Below are positions 18,097 to 30,787 of a DNA stretch of 64,000 bases, in pieces. Below the pieces are notes generated by a model. The model ran no database searches. It worked only from the letters and a program-made list of their open reading frames with translations, and had not been told where the DNA came from. This stretch comes from Kushneria marisflavi (GTDB lineage Bacteria > Pseudomonadota > Gammaproteobacteria > Pseudomonadales > Halomonadaceae). Numbering within the stretch: the first letter of the stretch is position 1; the number at the start of each line of letters is the position of its first letter. Location of the stretch: contig NZ_CP021358.1 of NCBI RefSeq assembly GCF_002157205.1, positions 2,108,001 through 2,172,000 of the forward strand, in the 5' to 3' direction. Both the position numbers and the translations under genes were made by a program.

Positions 18097-19644
18097 GTGT
18101 CCATCGCTCTCTGGCAGCAATGTCTTGACTATTTACAGGATGAATTGAGCTCTCAGCAGTTCAACACCTGGATCCGTCCCCTGCAGGCCGAAAGCGGTTC
18201 CAGTGACCACGAACTCTCCCTGCTGGCCCCCAATCGCTTTGTGCGTGACTGGGTCAATGACAAGTATTTAAAGCGTATCAACGAGCTGATGCGCGAGCTG
18301 GCTCAGGGTCGTCCGCCGAAGGTGTCGCTGGACATCGGCAGTCGCCGCACGGTATCCAATCCCGTATCACGGTCGGCGGATGCGCCGCAGCAAAACGGTT
18401 CTGCACCACAGGGCAGTACCGCTGCGCGCACTCAGGAGAGCTGGTCTACGGGCGTGACCCGTACGTCTTCGGCGCCCATGCCGCCTTCGCCGCCAACCTC
18501 GCCTCGTGGCGACTATCAGGACGAGCGTGAAATCCCCGCGGCGCCGCCTTCCGGCAACACCATGGGTGGACGACGCAGCGACAGTGGCGAGCGCCAGGTG
18601 CAGGTCGAAGGCAGCATCCGCCATCAAAGCGGTCTCAACCCGGGTTTTACCTTCGAAACCTTTGTCGAGGGCAAGTCCAACCAGCTGGCGCGGGCTGCAT
18701 CGCGCCAGGTGGCCGAGAATCCCGGTGGCGCCTACAACCCGCTGTTCCTTTATGGCGGTGTGGGTCTGGGTAAAACGCACCTGATGCACGCCGTTGGCAA
18801 CCACCTGGCCGGTCTTCGAGACAACGCCCGGGTGGTCTATCTGCATTCCGAGCGCTTCGTGGCCGACATGGTCAAGGCGCTGCAGCTCAACGCTATTAAC
18901 GACTTCAAGCGCTTTTATCGCAGCGTCGATGCGCTGTTGATTGATGACATTCAGTTCTTTGCCGGCAAGGAGCGCTCTCAGGAGGAGTTCTTCCATACCT
19001 TCAACGCCCTGCTTGAAGGCGGCCAGCAGATGATTCTGACCTCGGACCGCTATCCCAAGGAGATCAGCGGTGTCGAGGAGCGCCTGAAATCGCGCTTTGG
19101 CTGGGGCCTGACGGTCGCCATCGAGCCGCCGGAGCTTGAAACGCGCGTCGCGATTCTGATGAAAAAGGCCGAGCAGGCCAAGGCGGATCTGCCGCACGAT
19201 GCTGCCTTTTTCATCGCCCAGAAGATCCGCTCCAACGTGCGCGAGCTGGAAGGCGCGCTCAAGAAGGTGATCGCGGACTCCCACTTCATGGGGCAGCCCA
19301 TCAATCAGGAGTTCATCCGCGAATCGCTCAAGGATCTGCTGGCGCTGCAGGACAAGCAGGTGGGCGTGGATAACATCCAGCGCACCGTGGCCGAGTACTA
19401 CAAGATCAAGGTGGCCGATTTGCACTCCAAGCGCCGCTCGCGCTCGGTGGCCCGCCCGCGGCAGGTCGCCATGGCGCTGGCCAAGGAGCTGACCAACCAC
19501 AGTCTGCCCGAGATCGGTGATGCCTTCGGCGGTCGTGATCACACCACGGTGCTGCATGCCTGCCGCAAGGTGGTGGAGCTGCGCGAAGAGAACTCCGATA
19601 TCCGCGAAGACTACAAGAACCTGCTGCGTCTTTTGACCAGCTGA
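18097..19644 (+). CDS. dnaA: Chromosomal replication initiator DnaA
   Basis: A 515-residue initiator starting at GTG 18097, six bases after AGAGG. Domain I ([21 protein letters not shown]) is followed by a long, poorly conserved Pro/Ser-rich linker (about residues 85-185, longer than in E. coli). Then come the AAA+ domain with Walker [10 protein letters not shown] near 220 and Walker [10 protein letters not shown] near 282, and domain IV with the DnaA-box helix [15 protein letters not shown]. It binds the boxes in the gap upstream and loads the helicase at oriC. Confidence 0.98.
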   Translation: MSIALWQQCLDYLQDELSSQQFNTWIRPLQAESGSSDHELSLLAPNRFVRDWVNDKYLKRINELMRELAQGRPPKVSLDIGSRRTVSNPVSRSADAPQQNGSAPQGSTAARTQESWSTGVTRTSSAPMPPSPPTSPRGDYQDEREIPAAPPSGNTMGGRRSDSGERQVQVEGSIRHQSGLNPGFTFETFVEGKSNQLARAASRQVAENPGGAYNPLFLYGGVGLGKTHLMHAVGNHLAGLRDNARVVYLHSERFVADMVKALQLNAINDFKRFYRSVDALLIDDIQFFAGKERSQEEFFHTFNALLEGGQQMILTSDRYPKEISGVEERLKSRFGWGLTVAIEPPELETRVAILMKKAEQAKADLPHDAAFFIAQKIRSNVRELEGALKKVIADSHFMGQPINQEFIRESLKDLLALQDKQVGVDNIQRTVAEYYKIKVADLHSKRRSRSVARPRQVAMALAKELTNHSLPEIGDAFGGRDHTTVLHACRKVVELREENSDIREDYKNLLRLLTS

Positions 19645-19738
19645 TGACCAGGCGTCTGGCTGATGCCACGCCCTCATCGGCGGTGACCGACATGACAACA
19701 CTGTGGCCGGAACAAGAGCCTGAAAAGAGTGGAGCCCC

Positions 19739-20842
19739 ATGAAATTTTCCATTTCGCGTGAAGCCCTGCTGCGCCCGCTATCGCTGGTAGCGGGCGTGGT
19801 TGAGCGCCGTCAGACCCTGCCGGTGCTCTCCAATGTCCTGTTAACGGTCAGCGATGACGAACTGTCGCTGACCGGTACCGATCTCGAGGTCGAGCTGATC
19901 GGTCGCGTCGCGCCCTCGAGCATCGAGGAAAGCGGCGCGGTGACCGTCCCGGCGCGCAAGCTGATGGACATCTGCAAGTCGCTGCCCGATCAGTCCGAGA
20001 TTACCCTGGCCATCGAGGAGGGCCGGGCGCTGCTGCGTTCGGGGCGCTCGCGCTTTACGCTGTCGACCCTGCCGGCGGCCGAATTCCCAAGCATCGATGA
20101 AAATCAGGGCAGTACCGAACTGACCCTGCCGCGGCGCACCCTCAAGCAGCTGATCGACGCCACCGGTTTTGCGATGGCGCAGCAGGACGTGCGCTATTAT
20201 CTCAACGGCATGCTCATCGAGCTGCGCGATCATCTGGTCCGCACCGTGGCCACCGATGGCCACCGTCTGGCGGTCTGCTCACGCAGCGCGGATATCTCGC
20301 TCGAGGAACCGCAGCGTCTGATTCTGCCGCGCAAGGGCGTGGTGGAGCTTTCGCGCCTGCTCGATGACAGCGACGAGCCGATCACGCTCATGCTGGGGGC
20401 CAGCCATCTGCGCGTCCGCACCGGGGCCTACACCTTTACCTCGCGGCTGGTCGATGGCAAGTTCCCCGACTACGAGCGGGTGATCCCCAAAGGCGGCGAC
20501 AAGCAGATTCTGGCCGAGCGTGGCGAGCTGCGTCAGGTGCTCTCACGAACCGCCATTCTTTCCAACGAGAAGTACCGTGGTGTGCGGCTCAATCTGGAAG
20601 CGGGTAATCTGCGGGTGCTGGCCAACAATCCCGAGCAGGAAGAGGCCGAAGAGAACGTGGCGATCGACTACAGCGGCAGCGCGCTGGAGATCGGCTTCAA
20701 CGTTGGCTATCTGATCGATGTGCTCAGCGTGCTGGACACCGATCAGGTTCAGCTGACGCTGTCCGATCCCAACAGCAGTGCGCTGCTGGAAGCGCCCGGC
20801 GGCGGCGATGCCATGTACGTCGTCATGCCGATGCGGCTCTGA
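19739..20842 (+). CDS. dnaN: DNA polymerase III beta sliding clamp
   Basis: A 367-residue clamp (typical 366). It begins MKFSISREALLRPLSLVAGVVERRQTLPVL and ends with the canonical YVVMPMRL hydrophobic-pocket tail. It forms the ring that tethers Pol III to DNA. It lies 94 bases after dnaA in the standard dnaA-dnaN-recF-gyrB order. Confidence 0.98.
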   Translation: MKFSISREALLRPLSLVAGVVERRQTLPVLSNVLLTVSDDELSLTGTDLEVELIGRVAPSSIEESGAVTVPARKLMDICKSLPDQSEITLAIEEGRALLRSGRSRFTLSTLPAAEFPSIDENQGSTELTLPRRTLKQLIDATGFAMAQQDVRYYLNGMLIELRDHLVRTVATDGHRLAVCSRSADISLEEPQRLILPRKGVVELSRLLDDSDEPITLMLGASHLRVRTGAYTFTSRLVDGKFPDYERVIPKGGDKQILAERGELRQVLSRTAILSNEKYRGVRLNLEAGNLRVLANNPEQEEAEENVAIDYSGSALEIGFNVGYLIDVLSVLDTDQVQLTLSDPNSSALLEAPGGGDAMYVVMPMRL

Positions 20843-20923
20843 CGTTTTTGCGCCATCGCCTGCCAGCTTGTCTGCCACACCAGCGCCCGGCATCGGTCGG
20901 GCGCGCGTCCCTTCGGGATCGTC

Positions 20924-24452
<3,529 letters not shown>

Positions 24453-24476
24453 TCCGGCCATCTTCGCGTCTGATCC

Positions 24477-24504
24477 AACCGGAGCCCTGTGCTCCGGTTT
24501 TTTT
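24477..24504 (+). terminator. Rho-independent terminator after gyrB
   Basis: AACCGGAGC / GCTCCGGTT forms a 9-bp stem with a five-base loop and then a run of seven T residues. It overlaps the last bases of the convergent gene on the minus strand. Confidence 0.9.
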
Positions 24505-25012
24505 ATGCCGGGCCGATTTCGATCCACCACTTTGGCTTCATGCGGGCAAAGTCACGGCGCACGTTGTTCTTGAGTGCCGCCTTTGAGTCCAGCACCACAC
24601 TCTCTCCCGCCTCGCGCACGAACACGACCCAGTGCCAGAAGGGCACCCCGTTGATGAGGCGCCACTTGATCGCCAGCAGCGCCCGATCCGGTAGATCCTC
24701 CCAGCCGGTAAAGGGACGCTCGTTCGGGTCCGTATCAATGTCCAGCGCACGCAGCAGTCTTCTCACATGGGCCGTGTTCGACCAGAGCGTGCGATCACCG
24801 GCATGAATACCCAGCTCGGCGGCGTGGCTGCGGGCGGTGTCGTACGTCAGTCCGGCCAGTGCCGCGCAGGCGGCAATGCCACAACCGGAGGGTTCCTTTT
24901 GAATGACGGGCAATGTGGTTTGAACGGCAGCGGTCGTGACGTGATCCTTTTGCTTGACCTGGAGTGCGCTCCAGGCCGTAACCTCTTCGTCATCCGTACG
25001 GGAGGGATGCAT
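24503..25012 (-). CDS. Conserved hypothetical, possible papain-like cysteine peptidase fold
   Basis: The open frame codes for up to 169 residues. The conserved core starts at about residue 34 (LPVIQKEPSGCGIAACAALAGL). A Cys in SGCGIAA, a His in FWHWVVF and an Asp in VVLDSKAALKNN, in that order and spacing, resemble the Cys-His-Asp arrangement of C39/papain-like peptidases. The function is not known to me. The only ATG, at 25012, has no ribosome-binding site, overlaps the start of the divergent merR gene, and would place the MerR operator inside this gene. The real start may be a rarer codon nearer 24913 (TTG). Confidence 0.6.
   Translation of the reverse strand: MHPSRTDDEEVTAWSALQVKQKDHVTTAAVQTTLPVIQKEPSGCGIAACAALAGLTYDTARSHAAELGIHAGDRTLWSNTAHVRRLLRALDIDTDPNERPFTGWEDLPDRALLAIKWRLINGVPFWHWVVFVREAGESVVLDSKAALKNNVRRDFARMKPKWWIEIGPA
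24954..24984 (+). promoter_or_regulatory. MerR-type promoter with 19-bp spacer and central operator dyad
   Basis: TTGACC at 24954-24959 and TAACCT at 24979-24984 are separated by 19 bp, the long spacer that MerR-family activators need to twist. CCTGGAG/CTCCAGG (24958-24975) forms a perfect dyad between them. It stands upstream of the MerR gene and would autoregulate the merR-CMD operon. Confidence 0.8.
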
Positions 25013-25382
25013 GAAAATTGGAGAACTGGCCAGACGTTCGGGGCGCTCGGCCCATACGCTGCGCTACTACGAGCGTATCGGACTGCTGCCGCCGCCCCGG
25101 CGCGATGGCTCGGGGCAGCGCGACTATGACGCCAGCGTGCTGGCATGGCTGGCCTTTCTGGAACGCCTGCGCGCCACCGGTATGCCGATTCGTGAAATGC
25201 TCGATTACGCCGCACTGCGCGCCCGCGGAGAAGACACCGCACTGGAACGCTGCGCGCTGCTCGAAGCCCATCGCGAGCGGGTTCGGGCGCATGTACGTCT
25301 GCTTCAGGCATCGCTTGAGGTACTGGATACCAAGATCGAAGGCTATCACGCCGCCCATCATGAGAGGACACCCGAAAAATGA
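25011..25382 (+). CDS. MerR-family transcriptional regulator
   Basis: A 123-residue MerR protein. The N-terminal winged helix is MKIGELARRSGRSAHTLRYYERIGLLPPP, followed by the wing region (RDYDASVLAWLAFLERLRATGMPI) and a dimerisation coiled coil ending LDTKIEGYH. There is no C-terminal Cys cluster, so a metal sensor is unlikely. It resembles the AdhR/NmlR-like group that responds to aldehydes or oxidants. GGAGG precedes ATG 25011. The stop overlaps the next gene as ATGA, and a MerR-type operator lies just upstream. Confidence 0.88.
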   Translation: MKIGELARRSGRSAHTLRYYERIGLLPPPRRDGSGQRDYDASVLAWLAFLERLRATGMPIREMLDYAALRARGEDTALERCALLEAHRERVRAHVRLLQASLEVLDTKIEGYHAAHHERTPEK

Positions 25383-25789
25383 ACCAACCCCGTGAAAGTG
25401 ATCGACTGATCCGCGGCCGTCAGGCCCTGGCGGCCATTGATGGTGACGCCGGCGAAAAGGTGGTCAGCGCACTGGCTGATATCGCCCCCGACTTTGCGAC
25501 CTATCTGCTGGAGTTTCCCTTCGGTGATATCCATTCGCGCCCGGGACTTGCCCTGCGTGAGCGTGAAATCGCCACCATCGCGGCACTCACGGCGATGGGC
25601 ACAGCTGCCCCTCAGCTGAAGGTGCATATCGAGGCCGGGCTCAATGTTGGAGTGAGTCAGCAGGAGATTGTCGAAATTATCATGCAGATGGCGGTCTACG
25701 CCGGCTTCCCGGCCGCCCTGAACGGGCTTTTTATCGCAAAAGAGGTGTTTGCCGATCGCGCGACCCATGCCGAGCAGGAAAGCCTCTAG
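25379..25789 (+). CDS. Carboxymuconolactone decarboxylase (CMD) family protein
   Basis: A 136-residue AhpD-fold protein. LREREIATIAALTAMGTAAPQLKVHIEAGLNVGVSQQEIVEIIMQMAVYAGFPAALN is the CMD core (shown by its ends LREREIATIAAL and YAGFPAALN). No CxxC pair is present, so it is not an AhpD peroxidase; an oxidant- or aldehyde-related role is inferred only from MerR partnership. It is translationally coupled to merR. Its TAG stop and the stop of the convergent exonuclease share the same CTAG. Confidence 0.85.
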   Translation: MNQPRESDRLIRGRQALAAIDGDAGEKVVSALADIAPDFATYLLEFPFGDIHSRPGLALREREIATIAALTAMGTAAPQLKVHIEAGLNVGVSQQEIVEIIMQMAVYAGFPAALNGLFIAKEVFADRATHAEQESL

Positions 25790-26541
25790 AAAAGTCGTCC
25801 CTGCTCGGGGCGTGCGGTCAGGCCACGCCTGGTATATTCAGCCTCGAGCGAGGCCAGCACATCGATGCTGCCACCGCGCCAGCCGGTCAGCGCCTGGGTC
25901 AGAGCGTCATCATCGAGTGATTCGATGGTGTGTCCGCGGGCCGGACCATAGCGTAGGCGCATGCCGGGCACGGGCTGTCCGGTGGTAGCCCAGTCGAGAA
26001 AGGGGGCAAATCCGGTGAAGCCAAAGCGCGCCATCAGCGGCGTGATCAGCGCTGCGGTCATGGTCACATCAAAGAGCGCATCGTGGGCGTGGGTCGGCTC
26101 GTCACCGGTCAGTTCGCGATACATGTTGCCCAGTGACGCGCTTGCCAGACCGTCGCGCTTTTTGAGCCGATAGGCAGGAATGAACAGGTCCAGACTGCGC
26201 CCTGGACGACAGCCCAGCCGGCGCGCGATCACGTTGTCGAAACTGGTATTGCTGTAGCCGATCACCAGCGCATCAAACCCCTGGCGGGCGGCCTCGCGAT
26301 AGACCTGCGGGATGGCATGGCGATAGTCGGGGCAGTGCGCGACATCCCTGTCATGAAAGCCATGCACCCGGGTGGTCGCCGGGTCAATCGGCCCGCCCGG
26401 GTGGTAGCGTTCGCAGGACTGCCACTGTTGATCAAAATCGCCGTCACTTCCCAGCGCGCCCCCCAGGACGGCCAGCTGCACCACGCCGCAGTCGCGTGCC
26501 CGGCCGCCGGCCGTTTCAAAGTCATGGATCAGGGCGCGCAT
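25786..26541 (-). CDS. DEDDh-family 3'-5' exonuclease
   Basis: A 251-residue exonuclease of the DnaQ / RNase T superfamily. Catalytic acidic residues appear as HDFETAG (D and E near residues 7-9), SNTSFDN (near 95) and the final HDALFD motif (H near 153, D near 158). The early part resembles the exonuclease I (SbcB) style (GYSNTSFDN, SLGNMYRELTGDEPTHAHDALFD), without the SH3-like and C-terminal domains. The substrate could be DNA or RNA. The ATG lies inside the end of the upstream arginase-like gene (13-base overlap), so the two are coupled. Confidence 0.82.
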   Translation of the reverse strand: MRALIHDFETAGGRARDCGVVQLAVLGGALGSDGDFDQQWQSCERYHPGGPIDPATTRVHGFHDRDVAHCPDYRHAIPQVYREAARQGFDALVIGYSNTSFDNVIARRLGCRPGRSLDLFIPAYRLKKRDGLASASLGNMYRELTGDEPTHAHDALFDVTMTAALITPLMARFGFTGFAPFLDWATTGQPVPGMRLRYGPARGHTIESLDDDALTQALTGWRGGSIDVLASLEAEYTRRGLTARPEQGRLF

Positions 26542-27392
26542 GGTGCATCCACGGACAAAAGCCTTTTGGCCAGCGGTGCCAGTATCTCGACCAGTGCCGT
26601 CACATCGGCCGGCTCGGACTGTCCCGGCCAGTGGGATTCGAGTTCGGCAATCTCCATGCCGATGACGTTTTCCTCGACCAAGGCTGTCATCAATGCGTCC
26701 AGCGCCTGTGGTGTGAGTCCTCCCTCAATCTGATAATCGCTGGGCACCACGCCGGCATTGAGCACGTCGCAGTCCAGATGAACATAGACCGGGCGGCCGT
26801 TGATGGCGTGCCGCAGTGTCTCGGCATTCAACCCGGAAGAGGGCAGATGACACACCAGTCCGCCATCGATCAATGCCTGCTCGTCGGGGTCAAGCTGATG
26901 AGCGCCGGCCAGAATGACCTGATCCAGGCTCAGGTCGCTGCCCAGCCCGCTGTCCCAGAGGCCGGCAGCCCCGGCAATCACCATGCCGCCGAGATAGCCC
27001 GAGCCGGTGGTTTTCGGCGTATTGAGATCACCGTGGGCATCAAACCAGACGATGCACGCCTCGGGGTGCTGGCGCGCGACCACCGGCAGGGTGGCCAACC
27101 CCCCGGCGCAGCGGCTCATGGTCAGCACCGGGCGCTTGCCCGAGATCATGATCTTTTCCAGGTAACGGCCCATCGAGACGAAATCGGGCGTAATGGCCTC
27201 CAGCACCTGCTCCCAGCCGCCCGGTAGTGCGCGACCCGGCGCGCCCAGGGTCTGAAGGGGAATCTCCAGGTGTCGGGCAAGGTGCTGAGCAAGGGCGAGC
27301 GCGCCGGTCATGCCCAGCGTGTTGCGACCGGCACAATTGCCCTGAAAACAGATCAAGGGGGCCGGCGCGGTAATGGGGGACTGCTGCACCAT
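26529..27392 (-). CDS. Arginase/agmatinase-fold protein with degenerate active site
   Basis: A 287-residue ureohydrolase-fold protein. The Mn-binding motif WFDAHGDLNTP is intact, and a second Asp pair is present in HLDCDVLNAG. However, the first ligand motif GGDHS is replaced by MSRCAGG (no His), and the catalytic GNIHGM is GYLGGM (no His). It may be a non-canonical hydrolase or a pseudoenzyme. It is followed, with overlap, by a DEDDh exonuclease. The gene starts 265 bases upstream of the divergent sugar transporter. Confidence 0.75.
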   Translation of the reverse strand: MVQQSPITAPAPLICFQGNCAGRNTLGMTGALALAQHLARHLEIPLQTLGAPGRALPGGWEQVLEAITPDFVSMGRYLEKIMISGKRPVLTMSRCAGGLATLPVVARQHPEACIVWFDAHGDLNTPKTTGSGYLGGMVIAGAAGLWDSGLGSDLSLDQVILAGAHQLDPDEQALIDGGLVCHLPSSGLNAETLRHAINGRPVYVHLDCDVLNAGVVPSDYQIEGGLTPQALDALMTALVEENVIGMEIAELESHWPGQSEPADVTALVEILAPLAKRLLSVDAPCAP

Positions 27393-27657
27393 GAAAGCTC
27401 CGTGTCAGAGGAAGGATCTGATCATGACATGGTGTCGGTGGGATCACACCAGGATGCGGCCATAAAGGTGCTACGACGTTGCTGCCCGATCTCGGTGAGT
27501 GCCTCGCAAGACGCCCCGTGGTCTGCGTCGATGGTTGTATTGTGAGGCGCTAATGCCTGAGTAATAGTTCTTTACCGCCCACGTTCGCGCCCGCCCTCGT
27601 GGGTCCCCCTGATCACGATATCGACTCGCCTTAACAACAACACAAGGGACGCACGCC

Positions 27658-28938
27658 ATGACAACCATGTTCAACAAGTGCCTGATGGCCGGTGTCATAC
27701 CGCTGGCCATCGCGCTGTCGTCGACGGCTTTTGCTCAGGAGAGCACCGACAAGGGCGAGGTCGAAGTGCTCAACTGGTGGACTTCCGGCGGTGAGGCCAG
27801 GGCCCTTGGTGCGCTCAAGGACAAGCTTTCAGATGACGGTATCGGCTGGAAGAACATGCCGGTCGCGGGCGGTGCAGGCACCAACGCGATGGCCGTGCTG
27901 CGCTCGCGTATCACCTCCAACAATCCGCCGACCGCGGCGCAGGTGCTGGGCTATGACGCCCAGGACTGGGCCGACCGCGATGCGCTGAGCTCGCTGGATG
28001 ACGTGGCAAAGGCCGGCAACTGGGACGAGGTCTTCCCGCAGCCGATTCAGCGCTTTGCCAAGAGCGATGGCCACTGGATTGCTGCTCCCTTCGAGATTCA
28101 CTCGACCAACTGGGTGTGGGCCAACAAGTCGATGATGGATGAACTCGGCATCCAGCAGCCTAGTAGCTGGGAAGAATTCATTGCCTCGATGAAGAAGGCC
28201 CAGGACGCCGGTCATACCGGTCTGGCCTATGGCGGCCAGCCGTGGCAGGACGCGACCGTGTTTGAAAACGTGGTGCTGGCCACCGGCGGCGCTGACTTCT
28301 ATCGCCAGGCCCTGATCGATCTTGATCCAGAGGCGCTGGATTCCGACACCATGACCCAATCGTTTGATCGCTTCCGGGAGCTTTTGCAGTACAAGGATGA
28401 CAACTCCCCGGGCCGTGACTGGAACCTGGCCACCGCGATGGTCATCAAGGGCGACGCGCTCTATCAGATCATGGGTGACTGGGCCAAGGGCGAGTTCCTC
28501 AACGCCGGTCTCAAGCCTGAGCAGGATTTCATGTGCTTCCGCACACCGGGGACGCAGGATGCGGTGACCTTTAACAGCGATCTGATGATCATGTTCAAGA
28601 CCGATGATAAACAGCAGCAGGCGATGCAGCGCACCATGGCCGAGATCATCGGCTCGCCGGAATTTCAGATCACCTTCAGCCAGCTCAAGGGCTCGGTGCC
28701 GGCGCGTACCGATCTCTCCTCTGATGAGCTCGATGCCTGTGCCAAACGCGGTTACGAGCAGGCAAAGGCGGCTGCCAAAAGCAACACGCTAATGGGCAGC
28801 ATGGCGCATGGTTACGCTGCGCCTGCGAGCGTGAAAAATGCGGTCTTCGACATCATCTCCTCATTCGTCAACAGCGACATGCCCAGCGACGTGGCCGCCG
28901 AGCAGCTGGCAATGGCAGTGCAGGGCGCGCGCTCCTGA
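27658..28938 (+). CDS. gtsA: Sugar ABC transporter periplasmic binding protein
   Basis: A 426-residue extracellular solute-binding protein family 1 member. Signal peptide: MTTMFNKCLMAGVIPLAIALSSTAFA, with cleavage after AFA. EVLNWWTSGGEARAL, PFEIHSTNWVWANK and KGDALYQIMGDWAKGEF are characteristic of glucose/mannose-type binding proteins such as Pseudomonas GtsA. It delivers sugar to the membrane subunits encoded downstream. AAGGGA upstream of ATG serves as ribosome-binding site. The symbol is by resemblance. Confidence 0.87.
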   Translation: MTTMFNKCLMAGVIPLAIALSSTAFAQESTDKGEVEVLNWWTSGGEARALGALKDKLSDDGIGWKNMPVAGGAGTNAMAVLRSRITSNNPPTAAQVLGYDAQDWADRDALSSLDDVAKAGNWDEVFPQPIQRFAKSDGHWIAAPFEIHSTNWVWANKSMMDELGIQQPSSWEEFIASMKKAQDAGHTGLAYGGQPWQDATVFENVVLATGGADFYRQALIDLDPEALDSDTMTQSFDRFRELLQYKDDNSPGRDWNLATAMVIKGDALYQIMGDWAKGEFLNAGLKPEQDFMCFRTPGTQDAVTFNSDLMIMFKTDDKQQQAMQRTMAEIIGSPEFQITFSQLKGSVPARTDLSSDELDACAKRGYEQAKAAAKSNTLMGSMAHGYAAPASVKNAVFDIISSFVNSDMPSDVAAEQLAMAVQGARS

Positions 28939-29008
28939 TCGAGCAGTGATGTGACGCAACCGGCCCCGCCACCCCTGGCGGGGCCATGGTCCTGATCCGA
29001 GGTTTTCG

Positions 29009-29908
29009 ATGTCGACATCACCCTCTTCGCGGGGCATCGGCGATCGCCTGCAGCACTGGCTGCCAAGGCTTGTCCTCTCGCCGTCGTTCGTGCTGGTGCT
29101 CTTTTTCGTTTACGGCTTCATTCTCTGGACGACCTGGATCTCCTTCAGCAATTCGGGAATGCTGCCGGACTACACCTGGGCCGGCACCCGGCAGTGGTCG
29201 CGGCTGTGGTCTTCCTGGACCTGGGGCATCGCGCTGCACAACATCTGGGTGTTCGGGCTGCTCTATATCGTCATCTGCACGGTGCTGGGGCTTTTGCTGG
29301 CGATCCTTCTGGATCAGCGCATTCGCGCCGAGGGCACGCTGCGAACCATCTATCTCTACCCGATGGCGCTGTCGTTCATCGTCACCGGCACGGCCTGGCA
29401 GTGGTTTCTCAATCCTGGCCTGGGGCTTGAGCGCACCATGCACTCGCTGGGCTGGGAGAGTTTCAGCTTCAACTGGCTGATCGACGCCAAAATGGCGATC
29501 TATACGGTGGTGATCGCCGCCGTCTGGCAGGCGACCGGCTTTATCATGGCGATGTTCCTGGCAGGTCTTCGGGGTATTGATGGCGAAATGATCAAGGCCG
29601 CCCAGATCGATGGCGCGCCAACCTGGAAGATCTATGGCCGCATCATCATTCCCCAGCTGCGCCCGGTTTTTTTGAGCGCGATCGTGGTGCTGGCACATCT
29701 GGCGATCAAGAGCTTTGATCTGATCGTCGCCATGACCGGCGGTGGTCCGGGTAATGCTACCGCGGTGCCGGCGACCTTCATGTACTCCTATGCGTTTTCG
29801 CGCAACGAGATGGGCATCGCCGCGGCCAGCGCCGTGTTCATGCTGGCGGTGATTGCGGCGCTGATCATTCCCTATCTCTATTCCGAACTGCGGGAGCCTC
29901 GATCATGA
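29009..29908 (+). CDS. gtsB: Sugar ABC transporter permease 1
   Basis: A 299-residue inner-membrane permease of the MalF/UgpA type, with six or so membrane segments. The EAA coupling loop reads MIKAAQIDGAPTWKIYGRIIIPQL (residues about 192-215; the G three residues after the Asp is present). It pairs with the permease encoded immediately downstream, whose start overlaps this stop by four bases (ATGA). Confidence 0.9.
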   Translation: MSTSPSSRGIGDRLQHWLPRLVLSPSFVLVLFFVYGFILWTTWISFSNSGMLPDYTWAGTRQWSRLWSSWTWGIALHNIWVFGLLYIVICTVLGLLLAILLDQRIRAEGTLRTIYLYPMALSFIVTGTAWQWFLNPGLGLERTMHSLGWESFSFNWLIDAKMAIYTVVIAAVWQATGFIMAMFLAGLRGIDGEMIKAAQIDGAPTWKIYGRIIIPQLRPVFLSAIVVLAHLAIKSFDLIVAMTGGGPGNATAVPATFMYSYAFSRNEMGIAAASAVFMLAVIAALIIPYLYSELREPRS

Positions 29909-30780
29909 GTGCCGGATCTACCGTCGCGCGTCGCAACCCCTTTGGGCGCGCGCTGCTCTACGCCGTACTCCTGGCGTTTGCGGTGCTCTATCTGATGCCG
30001 CTCTACGTGATGCTGGTGACCTCATTCAAGCCACTTGAGGAGATTCATCAGGGCAACATGCTCGCGCTACCCGAAACGTGGACCTTCGCGCCGTGGCGTG
30101 AGGCATGGGGCAGTGCCTGCATCGGGCTCGAGTGCAGCGGCGTGCACGGCTATTTCTTCAACAGCATCAAGATTGTGGTGCCGGCAGTGCTGATCTCGGG
30201 GCTTCTGGGGGCGTTCAACGGCTATGTGCTGACCAAGTGGCGCTTTCGAGGCCACAAGATCGTTTTCGGCTTGATCCTGTTCAGCTGCTTCATTCCGTTT
30301 CAGATCATTTTGCTGCCGATGGCGCGGGTACTCGGCATCCTGCATATCGCCAACAGCACCACGGGGCTGGTACTGGTGCACGTTGTCTACGGGATCGGCT
30401 TTACGACGCTGTTTTTTCGCAACTTCTACGAGAGCTTTCCCGACGAGCTGGTGCGGGCGGCCAAGCTCGACGGGGCCGGTTTTTTCACCATATTTTTTCG
30501 CATTCTGCTGCCGGCCTCGATTCCGATCATCGTGGTGACGATCATCTGGCAGTTCACCAACGTCTGGAACGACTTCCTGTTCGGCGTCTCCTTTACCTCC
30601 GGCGACAGCGCGCCGATCACGGTGGCACTTAACAATCTGGTCAACAGTTCCACGGGTGTGAAGGCGTACAACGTCAACATGGCGGCGGCGATGGTAGCGG
30701 CGGTGCCGACGCTGATCGTCTATATCCTGGCGGGCAAATACTTTCTGCGCGGTCTGATGTCAGGATCGGTCAAGGGCTGA
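29905..30780 (+). CDS. gtsC: Sugar ABC transporter permease 2
   Basis: A 291-residue MalG/UgpE-type permease. TSFKPLEEIHQGNMLALP near the N-terminus and the EAA loop LVRAAKLDGAGFFTIFFRIL (about 183-202) are typical. ATG overlaps the gtsB stop; the ATPase gene starts 8 bases after this stop. All four genes of this importer run in one direction with short gaps, consistent with one operon. Confidence 0.9.
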   Translation: MSAGSTVARRNPFGRALLYAVLLAFAVLYLMPLYVMLVTSFKPLEEIHQGNMLALPETWTFAPWREAWGSACIGLECSGVHGYFFNSIKIVVPAVLISGLLGAFNGYVLTKWRFRGHKIVFGLILFSCFIPFQIILLPMARVLGILHIANSTTGLVLVHVVYGIGFTTLFFRNFYESFPDELVRAAKLDGAGFFTIFFRILLPASIPIIVVTIIWQFTNVWNDFLFGVSFTSGDSAPITVALNNLVNSSTGVKAYNVNMAAAMVAAVPTLIVYILAGKYFLRGLMSGSVKG

Positions 30781-30787
30781 GGCATTC

